Below the pieces are notes generated by a model. It searched no databases. It saw only the letters and a program-made list of their open reading frames with translations, and was not told the origin of the DNA. This document shows positions 1-9,622 of a stretch of DNA of 64,000 nucleotides, piece by piece. The first letter of the stretch is position 1. The number at the start of each line of letters is the position of its first letter. This stretch comes from Flavobacteriales bacterium (GTDB lineage Bacteria > Bacteroidota > Bacteroidia > Flavobacteriales_D > Sanyastnellaceae). The DNA is taken from assembly GCA_022447625.1 (NCBI GenBank), contig JAKVAX010000008.1, forward strand, positions 1 to 64,000. Reading direction: 5' to 3'. The position numbers were made by a program, and so were the translations under genes.

Positions 1-75
1 TAGAGACGTTCCAATGTCTCTTGAAATAATAGCAGAAAGTTGAACAAAACGGTCAACGCTATTTAGGGAAGGTCA

Positions 76-116
76 ACGAACCACGAACCACGAACCACGA
101 ACCACGAACCACGCAC
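76..116. repeat. Heptanucleotide tandem repeat (ACGAACC)5
   Basis: Five perfect copies of the 7-bp unit ACGAACC at 76-110 are followed by a degenerate sixth. The array abuts the stop codon of the minus-strand membrane protein gene. It is one of several spacer arrays in this window with a 7-bp period but different unit sequences. Confidence 0.9.
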
Positions 117-883
117 TAATTCACCAACCACAGGAAGACAACCAACACAAACCCTACAATTGTTAGCACCAGCTTGAAGGGGAATCCTGCAATCTTGTAC
201 ACTATGTTTATCATTTTGTCCATGCCTTTCATGACACGTGTGATGGAGTTGGTGTAGATGGCGATGGCTTTAGAAGGTTCATTGGTATCCGCCAATTCCT
301 TGGCGATTTTCTCTTCATCGAAGTTCACCTTGTTCGTGACGATGGTCATGAACCATCTAAAGACCCGACTAATGAGCCAACCAATCAATGGTACTTTATT
401 CGAGATGACAGGCGATACCATTGGGATGGTGACGATGTGCACAATCCCTTTAAAAAGCATGCCCATGACGTCTTTGCGATTCTCTTTGCTAGTTTGGCTG
501 TTGACTTGTTTGATGTCAGACACAGAGGACTTCATCACCTCAAGTGAGTACTTGACTATGCTGCCCATGTCTTGCCTCATTTTGTACAAGACAAACAACA
601 CAGCGCTGAGCACTCCGCACACCATGATCAGCACCAGGCCGGTGATTCCATAAAGTACATACTCCACATGCACCAGGTCGAGAAGGAAAAAGCCTAGGAT
701 GTAAACCAGAAAAGCGATCAACACCGGGCGAATAGCCCATTGAATCACATAAGAAGGAAAGATCAATAGGTCGATGAAGTTCTCTACTACTTCCTCATTC
801 CCATACTTGCAGACATCAATCCCCAATTCGTCTTTGATCTTTTGGTCGAGCAGTTCAACGTCTTTGGCAGTTTTGATTTTCAT
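116..883 (-). CDS. Hypothetical multi-pass membrane protein
   Basis: I do not recognise this 255-residue protein. It has a charged N-terminal 40 residues, two adjacent hydrophobic segments at about 46-71 and 75-100, a long soluble stretch, and a final hydrophobic helix at about 236-254 running to the C-terminus. The middle holds a moderately hydrophobic stretch near 140-165 that may be membrane-associated. No catalytic motif is visible. The gene stands alone, and its stop codon touches a heptamer tandem repeat. A role in the inner membrane is inferred only from hydrophobicity. Confidence 0.6.
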   Translation of the reverse strand: MKIKTAKDVELLDQKIKDELGIDVCKYGNEEVVENFIDLLIFPSYVIQWAIRPVLIAFLVYILGFFLLDLVHVEYVLYGITGLVLIMVCGVLSAVLFVLYKMRQDMGSIVKYSLEVMKSSVSDIKQVNSQTSKENRKDVMGMLFKGIVHIVTIPMVSPVISNKVPLIGWLISRVFRWFMTIVTNKVNFDEEKIAKELADTNEPSKAIAIYTNSITRVMKGMDKMINIVYKIAGFPFKLVLTIVGFVLVVFLWLVN

Positions 884-1075
884 AGAGCGAAATTAGAGGA
901 TATCTGGATGGATGGTGGACAGGATTGAATAATAATTAATGAATAGTAAATAATGAATCGTCCGCCTCAGGTAGTCCCATCCTGAAATAGGCTGACACTA
1001 AAACAGGAAACAAGAACACTTGTAAACCTATAACAGTATTTTGGGACAAACACTGTCAACTTTTTTTAGGACGGG

Positions 1076-1717
1076 TCAACGCCTAACGCCATCGATCACT
1101 CGATTGATGACATCACCTACTTCGTCAGCTTGATCATAGACCATAAAGTGACCGGCGTTTTTTATAACGTGATCGGCAGGGTTTGATCCTAAAGGAATCA
1201 TTCGGTCATTCGAACCGTGAATCTTAAAGGAATTGTTCAAGCGGGTTTGGTTGTCCCAAGTGGTTAAAGCTCCAATAGCCCACTTAGTAAAGTTTGGATC
1301 GGTGTCATCGAGGATCTGTCCGAGTAGTTCTTTGTGATCTGTCCCGAAGAGAAAAGACGCCATGCCTTTGGGCATGTCATACCACTTGGCGGGAATTAAT
1401 TTGGATACCTGCGTTTTCCCTAATGCTCGATAATGCAGCGGTAACTCCGAAGCGATTTCAGCGGTTGAGATAAGAATCACCTTTTCTACTTTCAAGGCCT
1501 TCCCGATTTCAGTGGCGATCATGCCTCCGAAACTCACGCCTAATAAGCAGAAAGGTGAAGAATTATCAATTTTCTGGGCTAGACGCAGCGCATAAGCCTT
1601 CAGGTCTTCATTCGCCTCCGGTTGAATCCACTCCAAGTGGACTAATTCTGCTTGTACAGAAAGTTTGTCGAAGACACGTTGGTCTGCTCCGAGGCCGCTG
1701 ATGCAGTAGATTGTCAT
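1076..1717 (-). CDS. Alpha/beta hydrolase
   Basis: A 213-residue alpha/beta-hydrolase fold protein. The nucleophile elbow is G60-V-S62-F-G64. A GSND segment supplies a likely acid (Asp171), and His190 in NAGHFMV completes the triad. The N-terminus starts directly with a strand and the motif SGLGADQRVF, typical of small cytoplasmic esterase-like hydrolases, so there is no signal peptide. The substrate cannot be told. The short lid region (about 95-150) is compact. The final codons lie within a CGCCTAA heptamer-like repeat. The fold is secure; the specificity is unknown. Confidence 0.8.
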   Translation of the reverse strand: MTIYCISGLGADQRVFDKLSVQAELVHLEWIQPEANEDLKAYALRLAQKIDNSSPFCLLGVSFGGMIATEIGKALKVEKVILISTAEIASELPLHYRALGKTQVSKLIPAKWYDMPKGMASFLFGTDHKELLGQILDDTDPNFTKWAIGALTTWDNQTRLNNSFKIHGSNDRMIPLGSNPADHVIKNAGHFMVYDQADEVGDVINRVIDGVRR

Positions 1718-1783
1718 TGGATCGGTAAGTTAGGAATAGTCAGCCTTAGGCGGGTAGCATGGTCAGTGGATAGCATGATTAGT

Positions 1784-1791
1784 TAATTTTG
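1784..1791 (+). promoter_or_regulatory. Putative -7 box of the e(P4) phosphatase gene
   Basis: TAATTTTG matches the Bacteroidota consensus TAnnTTTG, 48 bp before the start codon. An 11-bp direct repeat, ATGATTAGTTA, occurs at 1775-1785 and 1807-1817 around it and might be a regulator site. No clear -33 TTG is seen. Confidence 0.3.
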
Positions 1792-1821
1792 CATACTGCA
1801 TAAGCAATGATTAGTTAGATT

Positions 1822-1835
1822 CGCCTAACGCCTAA
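1822..1835. repeat. Two CGCCTAA heptamers
   Basis: CGCCTAA is repeated twice in tandem just before the start codon of the phosphatase gene. A partial copy (CGCCTAACGCC) lies at 1080-1090, at the other end of the neighbouring hydrolase gene. Confidence 0.6.
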
Positions 1836-1839
1836 GAAA

Positions 1840-2649
1840 ATGAAATACCTATCTCTCCTCCTATCCGTAGTATTCATGGCCTCTTGTGCTATGCCTTCAC
1901 CTGAACCTACACCAACGCCTGAGGTTACAAGGATGCCGGTCAAAGAGCACGTGGTATCATCGGTGTTGTGGCAACAACATTCAGCGGAGTATAGAGCCCT
2001 TTGTTACCAGGCGTTTAATATTGCTGCGCTACGTCTTCAGCAACTTGAAGGGGCGTCGGAGAAACCATTGGCGATCATCACAGATATTGATGAGACGGTG
2101 TTGGATAACAGCCCTTACAGTGGGATGCAGGTGCAGGAAGATTTAGAGTTTGATAAGAATGACTGGATTGAATGGGGAAAGCAACAAAGTGCTCCGGAGG
2201 TTCCAGGTGCGGTTGAGTTCTTCAATTTCGCAGACTCGCTTGGTGTTGAAGTATTCTATATTTCAAACCGCTATCATGTGCAGATCGATGAGACCTTAGC
2301 AAACATGCAAGCCCTGGATCTACCGAATGCAGACACGAGCCATGTTTTTTTGAAAACGGAGACCAGTGAAAAGCAGGCAAGAAGAGATCGTGTTTTGAAC
2401 GATTACGAAGTGGTTTTGTACTTAGGAGATAATCTGTCTGATTTCTCTTCTGTGTTTGACGGACAAGGAACGGCAGCGCGAAATCAATCGGCCAAGGATC
2501 TTCAAGCTTCTTTTGGAGATCAGTTCATTGTTTTCCCAAATCCGATGTACGGGGATTGGGAGTCAAAAGGAATCTACGAGGCGGGCCGTGATTGGTCATC
2601 ATCAGAGATGGATTCAATACGTAAGAGTAAAATTCGCAGCTTTAGATAG
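1840..2649 (+). CDS. 5'-nucleotidase, lipoprotein e(P4) family acid phosphatase
   Basis: A 269-residue HAD-superfamily phosphatase related to Haemophilus lipoprotein e(P4). A signal peptide with lipobox FMASC puts the lipidated Cys at 16, so the enzyme is probably anchored in a membrane facing the periplasm. The catalytic DxDET motif is D82-I-D84-E-T86 and the later acidic motif is LGDNLSDF near residue 195. Family members remove phosphate from nucleotide monophosphates and other small esters, letting cells take up the nucleoside. A short Pro/Thr-rich linker follows the lipobox. The length is close to the family norm of about 270. Confidence 0.88.
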   Translation: MKYLSLLLSVVFMASCAMPSPEPTPTPEVTRMPVKEHVVSSVLWQQHSAEYRALCYQAFNIAALRLQQLEGASEKPLAIITDIDETVLDNSPYSGMQVQEDLEFDKNDWIEWGKQQSAPEVPGAVEFFNFADSLGVEVFYISNRYHVQIDETLANMQALDLPNADTSHVFLKTETSEKQARRDRVLNDYEVVLYLGDNLSDFSSVFDGQGTAARNQSAKDLQASFGDQFIVFPNPMYGDWESKGIYEAGRDWSSSEMDSIRKSKIRSFR

Positions 2650-2697
2650 CCCTAAGTAGATTTTATTTTGAAATTCTGGCTTTTGGTATGACAGATG

Positions 2698-5600
2698 TCA
2701 TTCTAATTTAACCCTGAAGAGCAAACGATACAATACAGGAACCAATACTAAAGTGATGATGGTGGCAAATAGCAAGCCGAAGATAATCCCGATAGCCAGT
2801 GGTTCCCACATTTCTCCTCCGCCAAGCCATAAAGGGATGAGCCCGAGTGAGGTGGTAAATGTAGTTAGGAGTATCGGGCGAAAGCGTTCTTGAGCAGCTG
2901 CCAAGATAGCCTGATAACCAGTTCTACCATTTTCATCTAGTTCCAATTGAATTCTGTCAATGAGCACGATGGCGTTATTAATGACTATACCGGCAAGCGA
3001 AATGATGCCAAGGAAACCAGTGAAGCTGAGGTTAGTATCCGTAACTAACAGTCCTCCCACAACACCGATAATACCAAAGGGAACTGCAAATAGTACGATT
3101 GAGCTTTTTCGAATCGAGTTGAATTGCATGACTAAAAGCAATACGATTATCAGGAACGAGAGTGGTAATTTCTCTATGACTGCATTCATTGCTGTGCTGC
3201 TTGCTTCGGAGTCTCCTCCCAGCTCATATGAATACTGATCGCCCCAGTTTTGTTGCGCCTGATCCAGCCATTCAATCATTGGGGCTGTCACCTGACCAGC
3301 GGTAGTTCCTGGGAGTAACTGAGACTCAACTGTGATGGTGCGAGTAAGGTCGCGACGAATGATTTTAGGTAACTGCCAATCAACTGAAATATCGGCGATT
3401 TGGGCCATCGGGATTGACTTTCCGGTTTGTTGACTGTAGATGTTCAGTCCTTCCAATTCTTCGTAAAGCACTTCCAGACTTCCATCTTTTTGCATGGAAA
3501 TGGGGATGTTATCATCTGACTCTCGGTATTCGCCTACTGTGTAACCAGACAAGGTAGTATATGACGATAAGGCAACATCTTGATTTGTTAACTGATTGTT
3601 GCTCAGTTTTGATTGATTAATGTCAACAACAACCTTTTTGATTTTTGGTCCCCAATCGTCGTCGATATTATTTGTTCCTTCAATTTGCCTCAATTGTTCT
3701 TTTGTCTCTGAAGCAAAACGAGTGAGTTTTTGAGCATCAGGCCCACTGATTCTGATTTGAACAGGAACGCTAGCTCCACCTCCTGATCCTAATCGCTTAA
3801 CAGTAACTTTGGCATCTGGTAAATTGTTAAACGCAAACGAGTTAAGTTCGTTAATTACTTGTTGGTTCGCGTTGCCGGAGGAAGTATTGATCAAGAGGTG
3901 GGCGTAGTTCGTTTGCTTCTGATCTGGCTGATAACCCAAATCATATGACAAAGGCCCCTCCCCAATAAAGGAGGACCAATCTTGCACTCCCTCAGGTTGT
4001 TGGTCATTGACTAAAAGATGCGTTGAGATATATTGCTCTAGCTCACTGACATGAAGGGCTGTAGTTTCTAAGCTAGTTCCTGTGGGTAACTTGATATCAA
4101 CGGTAACTAGGTTTCGATCACTCTCAGGCATGAATACGAATCCAAGTCTAGTCATACCCATAAATGATAATAATAGACATCCAATTACAGTTGTGATGAC
4201 TAAAGCTGGTTTGGCTAATGCCCAAACAATGATTTTTCTGTAATATCTATTGAGCTGTTGAAAGAATCCTGTGTCAGCTTTTTCATTCTTTTTTATTTTG
4301 ATGAATAGGATTGCGGTCATGGGCACAATGGTGAGCGCCATAAGCCAGGATGATAGCAAGGTAATGGTGATTACTGAAAACAATGGCCCCATGATTTCAC
4401 CCATTACAGATTCAGCCGCGTAAAAAGATAAGAATGCGGCTGAGGTGGTTAATGAGCTTGTAAGTAGAGGTATCATTAACTCTTTGCTAGAAGAGACGGC
4501 TGCGTCGAAGGCTTTCTCGCCTCGCTCCATTTTGACAATCATAGATTCTGCCATAACGATCGCATTGTCAACGAGCATTCCAAGAGCCATGATAAGTGCG
4601 GCAAGAGACACTTGATTGAGACCGATGTTAAAAATACTCATGACGAAAAACGCCATGACAATGGCTGTTGGTATCAAGCTAGCGACGACCACACCTGTGC
4701 GCACACCTAGAAAAAGGAACATGACAACGAGCACAATAAGTACACTCTGAATTAGGTTCGAAATGAAATCGTTAACACTGATGGATACCGCAACGTCTTG
4801 AGAAGCAATGCGAGACGCATGAATACCAACGGGAAGCGTTTCATTAAAAGACAGTAGTTCTGAATCTACCTGTTCACCTAGTTGCACGATATTTGCTCCG
4901 GGTTTTAAAGAAACATGAAGTCCTATCGCCTCCTTCCCATTCATCCGAACAAGAGTCTCTTTTGGTGAGATATAATCCTCATAAATCTCTGCGACATCTT
5001 TGAGGATGATGGTTTCACCAGATTTCCCTAGAGGTATGAGCAGTTCTTGAATGTCTTCAATCGACTCAAAATTACCTGAGGGCTCCAGAATCACCCGTTC
5101 ATCACCGATGTTTATTTCGCCTGCAGGAATGATGATATTGGTGCTGGATATCGCATTTTTAAGTTCATTTGCCGAGAGTTCGATTTTGGCAAGTTCTGCA
5201 TCGTTGTATTCGATAAAAACTTTACGGTCAAGTATTCCGGTTAATTCAACCTTGGCAGCATCAGGTAGTTTAATCAGGCGATCTCGAAGTTGATTGGCAT
5301 ATTGCTCAATCTCCACTGGTTCATAACCGTCATTTTCTAGTCCTAAGGCTATTCCGTAGGTCAAACCGATATCTTCGTCTTTAAGATCTGGACCGGAAGT
5401 CACTCCGGAAGGTGTGGGTATGTCAGCAATTTTTCTCCTAAGGTTATCCCATATGGGTTGGAGCTCTTTCTGTGCAACACTTTCTTTAAGTGCAACGCTA
5501 ACGATTGAAATTCCTGTGCGTGATTCACTGAAGATAAAATCGATTTCAGGGATTTCTTGAACCACTTCTTCTACAGGATCAGAAATTAGTGATTCGATTC

Positions 5601-5772
5601 GTTCCGGACTTGCGCCAGGAAAAATAGTGACGATAGCGGCGCTACGAATTGTGAAAGGGGGCATGCTATCTCGCGGAAGCCCTATATATCCAGTGATTCC
5701 CAGAAAAGCAATAATCCCAAGAATTATATAGGTGACGCGATTATTTTTAATGGCGATGGCTGTGAGGTTCAT
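2698..5772 (-). CDS. RND efflux transporter, AcrB/HAE-1-like inner-membrane subunit
   Basis: A 1024-residue RND permease, the usual AcrB-family length. It has an N-terminal TM helix, a first large periplasmic domain (about 35-335), six TM helices, a second periplasmic domain (about 555-855) and the last TM block. The TM4 proton-relay motif reads GMLVDNAIVMAES, with an Asp-Asn pair where AcrB has Asp-Asp; Asp-Asn occurs in many RND relatives. It would use the proton gradient to export drugs, lipids or metabolites through the adaptor and TolC partner encoded just upstream in the same operon (2-bp spacing). The substrate is unknown. Base composition looks more AT-rich than in neighbouring genes, although I did not measure it. 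Confidence 0.93.
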   Translation of the reverse strand: MNLTAIAIKNNRVTYIILGIIAFLGITGYIGLPRDSMPPFTIRSAAIVTIFPGASPERIESLISDPVEEVVQEIPEIDFIFSESRTGISIVSVALKESVAQKELQPIWDNLRRKIADIPTPSGVTSGPDLKDEDIGLTYGIALGLENDGYEPVEIEQYANQLRDRLIKLPDAAKVELTGILDRKVFIEYNDAELAKIELSANELKNAISSTNIIIPAGEINIGDERVILEPSGNFESIEDIQELLIPLGKSGETIILKDVAEIYEDYISPKETLVRMNGKEAIGLHVSLKPGANIVQLGEQVDSELLSFNETLPVGIHASRIASQDVAVSISVNDFISNLIQSVLIVLVVMFLFLGVRTGVVVASLIPTAIVMAFFVMSIFNIGLNQVSLAALIMALGMLVDNAIVMAESMIVKMERGEKAFDAAVSSSKELMIPLLTSSLTTSAAFLSFYAAESVMGEIMGPLFSVITITLLSSWLMALTIVPMTAILFIKIKKNEKADTGFFQQLNRYYRKIIVWALAKPALVITTVIGCLLLSFMGMTRLGFVFMPESDRNLVTVDIKLPTGTSLETTALHVSELEQYISTHLLVNDQQPEGVQDWSSFIGEGPLSYDLGYQPDQKQTNYAHLLINTSSGNANQQVINELNSFAFNNLPDAKVTVKRLGSGGGASVPVQIRISGPDAQKLTRFASETKEQLRQIEGTNNIDDDWGPKIKKVVVDINQSKLSNNQLTNQDVALSSYTTLSGYTVGEYRESDDNIPISMQKDGSLEVLYEELEGLNIYSQQTGKSIPMAQIADISVDWQLPKIIRRDLTRTITVESQLLPGTTAGQVTAPMIEWLDQAQQNWGDQYSYELGGDSEASSTAMNAVIEKLPLSFLIIVLLLVMQFNSIRKSSIVLFAVPFGIIGVVGGLLVTDTNLSFTGFLGIISLAGIVINNAIVLIDRIQLELDENGRTGYQAILAAAQERFRPILLTTFTTSLGLIPLWLGGGEMWEPLAIGIIFGLLFATIITLVLVPVLYRLLFRVKLE

Positions 5773-5774
5773 TT

Positions 5775-6866
5775 CTAGTGGTTGAGAAGTTTAACTTTCA
5801 TCCCGTCGTAGAGGGTTCTTAGCCCCGCAACTGCCACAATATTATCTTCCTCCAGCCCCGTGCGAACAATAAAGCCATTGGAGGTTAAGTTACTAACTTC
5901 GATGGTTGTTTTCGAGGCAACATAATACCCTGAATCAACTTTATTGAGCACATAAACAAATTGTCCAAGGTCATCTTCGCCAACAGCTTTTACCGGCACC
6001 GTTATCTGCTTCACTTGTTGTTCGTCACCAAACGAAAAGGATATTTCGACGGGCATGCCGGGCCGGATTTCAGAAGACAAATCATTCATGGAGGTGATTA
6101 CTGGATAGGTGCCAGAGCTCGTCGAATAACCAACCTCAGTAATGAACCCCTCAAAGGTTCTCTGGAGAGACGGAACATTTACTACGACTTCATCACCCTG
6201 TTGAATTTGGTTGATATATTTTTCAGGGATGCCCACTTGAGCCTCGATATCACCGTCTTTTTCTTGGCTCATAACAACGATTGTTTGCCCTGGGTTAACC
6301 ACTTCGTTCAGTTCGGCATTGACGGCAGAGACAATACCTCCCATAGGAGCATAAAGGGAGGTATAAGTCACCTGTGAACGCTGAAGGTCAAGTCGCTTCA
6401 ATGCAATCTCGTAGGAACTTTGAGCGCCAGAAAGTGTACTCTTCGCTTTTTCATAGTCACTTAGCGAGGCATTACTTCCTTGGTATAATTGCTTGGTTCT
6501 TTCGAAACTAGAAGTAGCTGTTTCCAACTGAACCTGGGCATTTTGGGCGTCTAACTTGGCTTGATCCAATGCAAGTAAAACGTCTTTTTGGTCTAATTGA
6601 ACAAGCAATTGCCCCTTCTTCACTCGTTGTCCTACAGAGATATTCATTTTCGAAATAAGCCCACCGGTTCGAAAACTTAAATTCGTTTCAGAACCGGAAC
6701 GAGTTATTCCATTGAACGTACGTGTGACTTGCCCGCCAGAAATCTGAACGACGCCATATTTGATTGGTTTGATTGGTAGCTCGGATTGTGGAGTTTCATC
6801 CGGACTACACGCAATACTAATACAAAGTAGTGCGAGTACGACTCGTGTAATATGTGGTAGATCCAT
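5775..6866 (-). CDS. RND efflux periplasmic adaptor (membrane-fusion protein)
   Basis: A 363-residue HlyD/AcrA-like adaptor linking the RND pump to the outer-membrane channel. A short N-terminal hydrophobic segment ends in the lipobox-like sequence ISIACS, suggesting a lipoprotein. It is followed by the barrel-sandwich half-motif GQRVKKGQLLVQLD, a coiled-coil hairpin at about 90-160, the second lipoyl-like half (SLYAPMGGIVSAV) and beta-barrel domains. The start codon shares one base with the stop codon of the upstream TolC-like gene (TAATG), which implies translational coupling. Confidence 0.92.
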   Translation of the reverse strand: MDLPHITRVVLALLCISIACSPDETPQSELPIKPIKYGVVQISGGQVTRTFNGITRSGSETNLSFRTGGLISKMNISVGQRVKKGQLLVQLDQKDVLLALDQAKLDAQNAQVQLETATSSFERTKQLYQGSNASLSDYEKAKSTLSGAQSSYEIALKRLDLQRSQVTYTSLYAPMGGIVSAVNAELNEVVNPGQTIVVMSQEKDGDIEAQVGIPEKYINQIQQGDEVVVNVPSLQRTFEGFITEVGYSTSSGTYPVITSMNDLSSEIRPGMPVEISFSFGDEQQVKQITVPVKAVGEDDLGQFVYVLNKVDSGYYVASKTTIEVSNLTSNGFIVRTGLEEDNIVAVAGLRTLYDGMKVKLLNH

Positions 6867-9214
6867 TACTTCTTAGGTATAGTGTATTCGTTTAGTCGCT
6901 GTTCTAGTTGTTCCAGATCTGTCTCTGTCATAAACATAGTAAATGCACCGATGTTAAACTCAAGGTTCAGGTGGGCTTGTACGTACTGATATATTGAAAA
7001 TGCTGAAGCTAACTGTGCTTCCACTGCAGCCTGTTGCGCATCAATTAATTGAGTCACCGAAACTTGCCCTTGGCGATAGTTCTCCTGCACTAACTCAAAG
7101 TTCTTTAGTGCGCTTTCTGCTGCGGCGTTACTGAAGTCTATATTTGTACGCGAGGTGAGCAGCTCTAGAACACTAGCACGTACACCCAACTCAAGATTTT
7201 GATCTAGCAGTGTTTCGGAAAGCTCAAGCTGTTCAAGGGCGATGGTCGATTTTTGAATCTCTGCTCTTCGGCTGCGTCCTGTGAAAATGGGATAAGTTAA
7301 AGAGATTGCTGCCAGCCACGAGTTATTCTGAAATTCGTTAATTCCTAATGCCATGGCGGAAGCGTCAATCTGTGATCCTTGACCACCTCTCTCTAAAACA
7401 TGTGAGGATTGTGCCTGAACCGCTATAGTTGGAATGAATAGGAGCCTTCGGTTTTGTTGTAATTGTCTGTTTGATGCTTGAATGTTCTCTAGCAACCTAC
7501 GTTTATTTGGATGATTTAACTGACTTTCTGCGACTAGAAAATCAGAGAGGAATTTCAGACTTTCCGGAGTTCGAACTGACTCAGCGAGAGCACTGTTGGT
7601 GAAGTTTGAAAATAACTCACCATCTAAAGAAATATCAGCGATGTCATATTCATCATCTAAATTATTTGCTAATAGTGTATTCAGTTGAAGCTTTGCCGCT
7701 ATCAAAGAAGTTTGCGCCTGAATGACTGATTGATTGGCAAAGGCTAATTCAGATTCCCAGCGATAGAGATCTGCATTCGATGAACTTCCTATGGTGACCC
7801 TTAACTCCGCGAGCTCATTGTTTTTCTTTGTGTTTGCGAGGTTCTCTCGTTGGATGGTTAAATTCGTCTTTGCTCCAAGAACATTTAAATAGGCTGTGAA
7901 CGTATCATAGATGATGCGTAAGACTTGTGATTCGGTCTCATATTCTTGGGCCCGCTTTAAGTACTGCGCGATTTTAATAGATGCCACTGCCTGTTCTGAG
8001 TAAAGTACCTGTGAAATAGAAATGTCAGCAGTTAGCGAACGTTCTGGATTGTTGAAAGCAGCGCTGGCACGTTCTTTATTAATCTGTAATCCGGTTAAGC
8101 CAGATTGTAAATTTGGAAGAATCGTTGACTTTGCACTCATGGTATTCATATCCGCGAGTTCAATGTCTTTGTAGCTGACCTGAATTTCGAGATTGGCCTC
8201 CAATGCTTTTTCAACAACCTCTGAGAAACTATATGTTGTTGTTTTGAGATCATCCTCTCCAATTAAATTTGCTGTGAATAGAACCTCAAATGGTATGGGC
8301 ATCTCAATGCTTCTCGCAGTTCCTACGTTGACATAGAGATTGGATTTGGTACTCAAAGTTACTGGGATGTAACTGGCATTGGTTCCGGACAGCATGTCAT
8401 CAACAGCAATAGCCATCTTGCGAATTGTTTGGCCTAGGTCGTTTTCATTCGATAATGAACCAAGGATTCCAAGCTCAGTGAAACGAGAGTTACCCGCGAA
8501 AGAAGGCAGCTTTCGCTCATTAATCCCCTGGATTAATTGCCTCATTTGTGCTTCATCTTGACTAAGTAACAGGGTGAGATAGACAGCATCAATGTCTTCC
8601 GGGAATTGCCTGAAAATATCTAGGTCATCTCCATTGACAGTAATGAAACTGAATTGTGTTTTCGATGCAACCGAAATAGAGTCGAGATAGTTTTCTGCAG
8701 TCGTGACGTCTACTGTTTGAGTGAAGTTTTCATCCACGAGTACGGCTAGGTGCTCAAATTCAGTTAATGTTCGAAAGGCATCTATTTCTGTAACGAGGTC
8801 TCCCGTTTGCCACACATACGTGAAGTTGGGTTTGCCTGATACTCCATTCTCGAAAGGAATGTTTTGCAATTTCGGATCGACAACACCCAGCCCTATTACC
8901 GGCGTCGTCAACTCCGCTATTTGGGAAATAGCTTGGGTGCTAATACCGCCAAGAGTTAAGATTAAGTCAGAAGAGGCACTCGCACTCAAGTAGGCATCCT
9001 GAGCCGCGTCGATGGTTGAGGCATCATAGAAGGCACTAGAAAACACCACGTTATGACGCGCTCCAACAGTAACGTCAATTTCTGATATGATGTAGTCAAC
9101 AAGCCCCTTCATTTGGGGACTTTCCTCGAATTCTGTGATCACAGAAACCATGTGTTTCTGAGGGAATACCCACAGAGAAGAAAGCATGAATAATATTGCG
9201 ATTAGTTGTTTCAT
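6866..9214 (-). CDS. TolC-family outer-membrane channel with N-terminal periplasmic binding-protein-like domain
   Basis: A 782-residue protein, about 320 residues longer than an ordinary TolC homologue. A signal peptide is followed by a domain at about 20-320 that resembles the ABC substrate-binding (TrpX-like) fold: it has the alternating segments DLILTLGGISTQAI, PVIGLGVVDP and KLPSFAGNSRF expected of a two-lobe Rossmann-like binding protein. Residues about 330-780 form the TolC repeat, with long amphipathic coiled-coil helices and paired repeats (QVSYKDIELADMN early, LVQENYRQGQVSVTQL late). It is the first gene of the efflux operon. The fusion suggests a ligand-sensing or substrate-capture module attached to the exit duct. 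The TolC part is firm; the N-terminal assignment is by pattern only. Confidence 0.85.
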   Translation of the reverse strand: MKQLIAILFMLSSLWVFPQKHMVSVITEFEESPQMKGLVDYIISEIDVTVGARHNVVFSSAFYDASTIDAAQDAYLSASASSDLILTLGGISTQAISQIAELTTPVIGLGVVDPKLQNIPFENGVSGKPNFTYVWQTGDLVTEIDAFRTLTEFEHLAVLVDENFTQTVDVTTAENYLDSISVASKTQFSFITVNGDDLDIFRQFPEDIDAVYLTLLLSQDEAQMRQLIQGINERKLPSFAGNSRFTELGILGSLSNENDLGQTIRKMAIAVDDMLSGTNASYIPVTLSTKSNLYVNVGTARSIEMPIPFEVLFTANLIGEDDLKTTTYSFSEVVEKALEANLEIQVSYKDIELADMNTMSAKSTILPNLQSGLTGLQINKERASAAFNNPERSLTADISISQVLYSEQAVASIKIAQYLKRAQEYETESQVLRIIYDTFTAYLNVLGAKTNLTIQRENLANTKKNNELAELRVTIGSSSNADLYRWESELAFANQSVIQAQTSLIAAKLQLNTLLANNLDDEYDIADISLDGELFSNFTNSALAESVRTPESLKFLSDFLVAESQLNHPNKRRLLENIQASNRQLQQNRRLLFIPTIAVQAQSSHVLERGGQGSQIDASAMALGINEFQNNSWLAAISLTYPIFTGRSRRAEIQKSTIALEQLELSETLLDQNLELGVRASVLELLTSRTNIDFSNAAAESALKNFELVQENYRQGQVSVTQLIDAQQAAVEAQLASAFSIYQYVQAHLNLEFNIGAFTMFMTETDLEQLEQRLNEYTIPKK

Positions 9215-9251
9215 TTCCAGATGGTGTTTTGATTCCGGAATAATTCTTCAA

Positions 9252-9273
9252 ATGAGCTTGCTATTTAGCTCAT
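9252..9273 (-). promoter_or_regulatory. Inverted repeat, possible repressor operator of the efflux operon
   Basis: ATGAGCT (9252-9258) and AGCTCAT (9267-9273) form a 7-bp-arm palindrome with an 8-bp spacer. It ends 38 bp upstream of the TolC-fusion start codon. The size and spacing fit a dimeric TetR-type repressor site, which is common for RND operons, but no regulator gene is adjacent. It could equally be a 5' UTR hairpin. Confidence 0.3.
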
Positions 9274-9622
9274 GAAACTTCATCATCAATGAAGCTATGG
9301 TGTCTAAGAATGATAAACCAACAGAATAATCAAATCCTTATGATAATCATGATTGCCTCGGATATCCAGCCCTTTATGAAGCGATCAATGACGTTGAGCT
9401 CCCACTCAAGTCAATGTACAAGTTACTAGGATGATTGAGATGTGCAAGAATGTTTGTCACGAAGACTCCATTTGAGTGCTCGGCGATGTGCCGCCTTAAC
9501 TTAACGCATGCCTTCGCCCTTAAAATCAGCCCGTAAAATGAGGCCGACCTCATATATTTCTTGATGGAAACGCCTACTTATTTCGAGCCGACAGATTCCA
9601 CCTGATCTAGGAGCATGCACAT

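Noticed and set aside
76-116. Heptamer array considered as a CRISPR
   Set aside because: The units are 7 bp with no spacers and no cas genes nearby.
2675-2700. Small palindrome ATGACAGATGTCAT between convergent genes considered as a terminator
   Set aside because: The loop is too small and there is no T tract; chance is likely.
5961-6377. 138-codon plus-strand ORF within the RND adaptor gene
   Set aside because: It is opposite to a clear adaptor protein and shows no domain.
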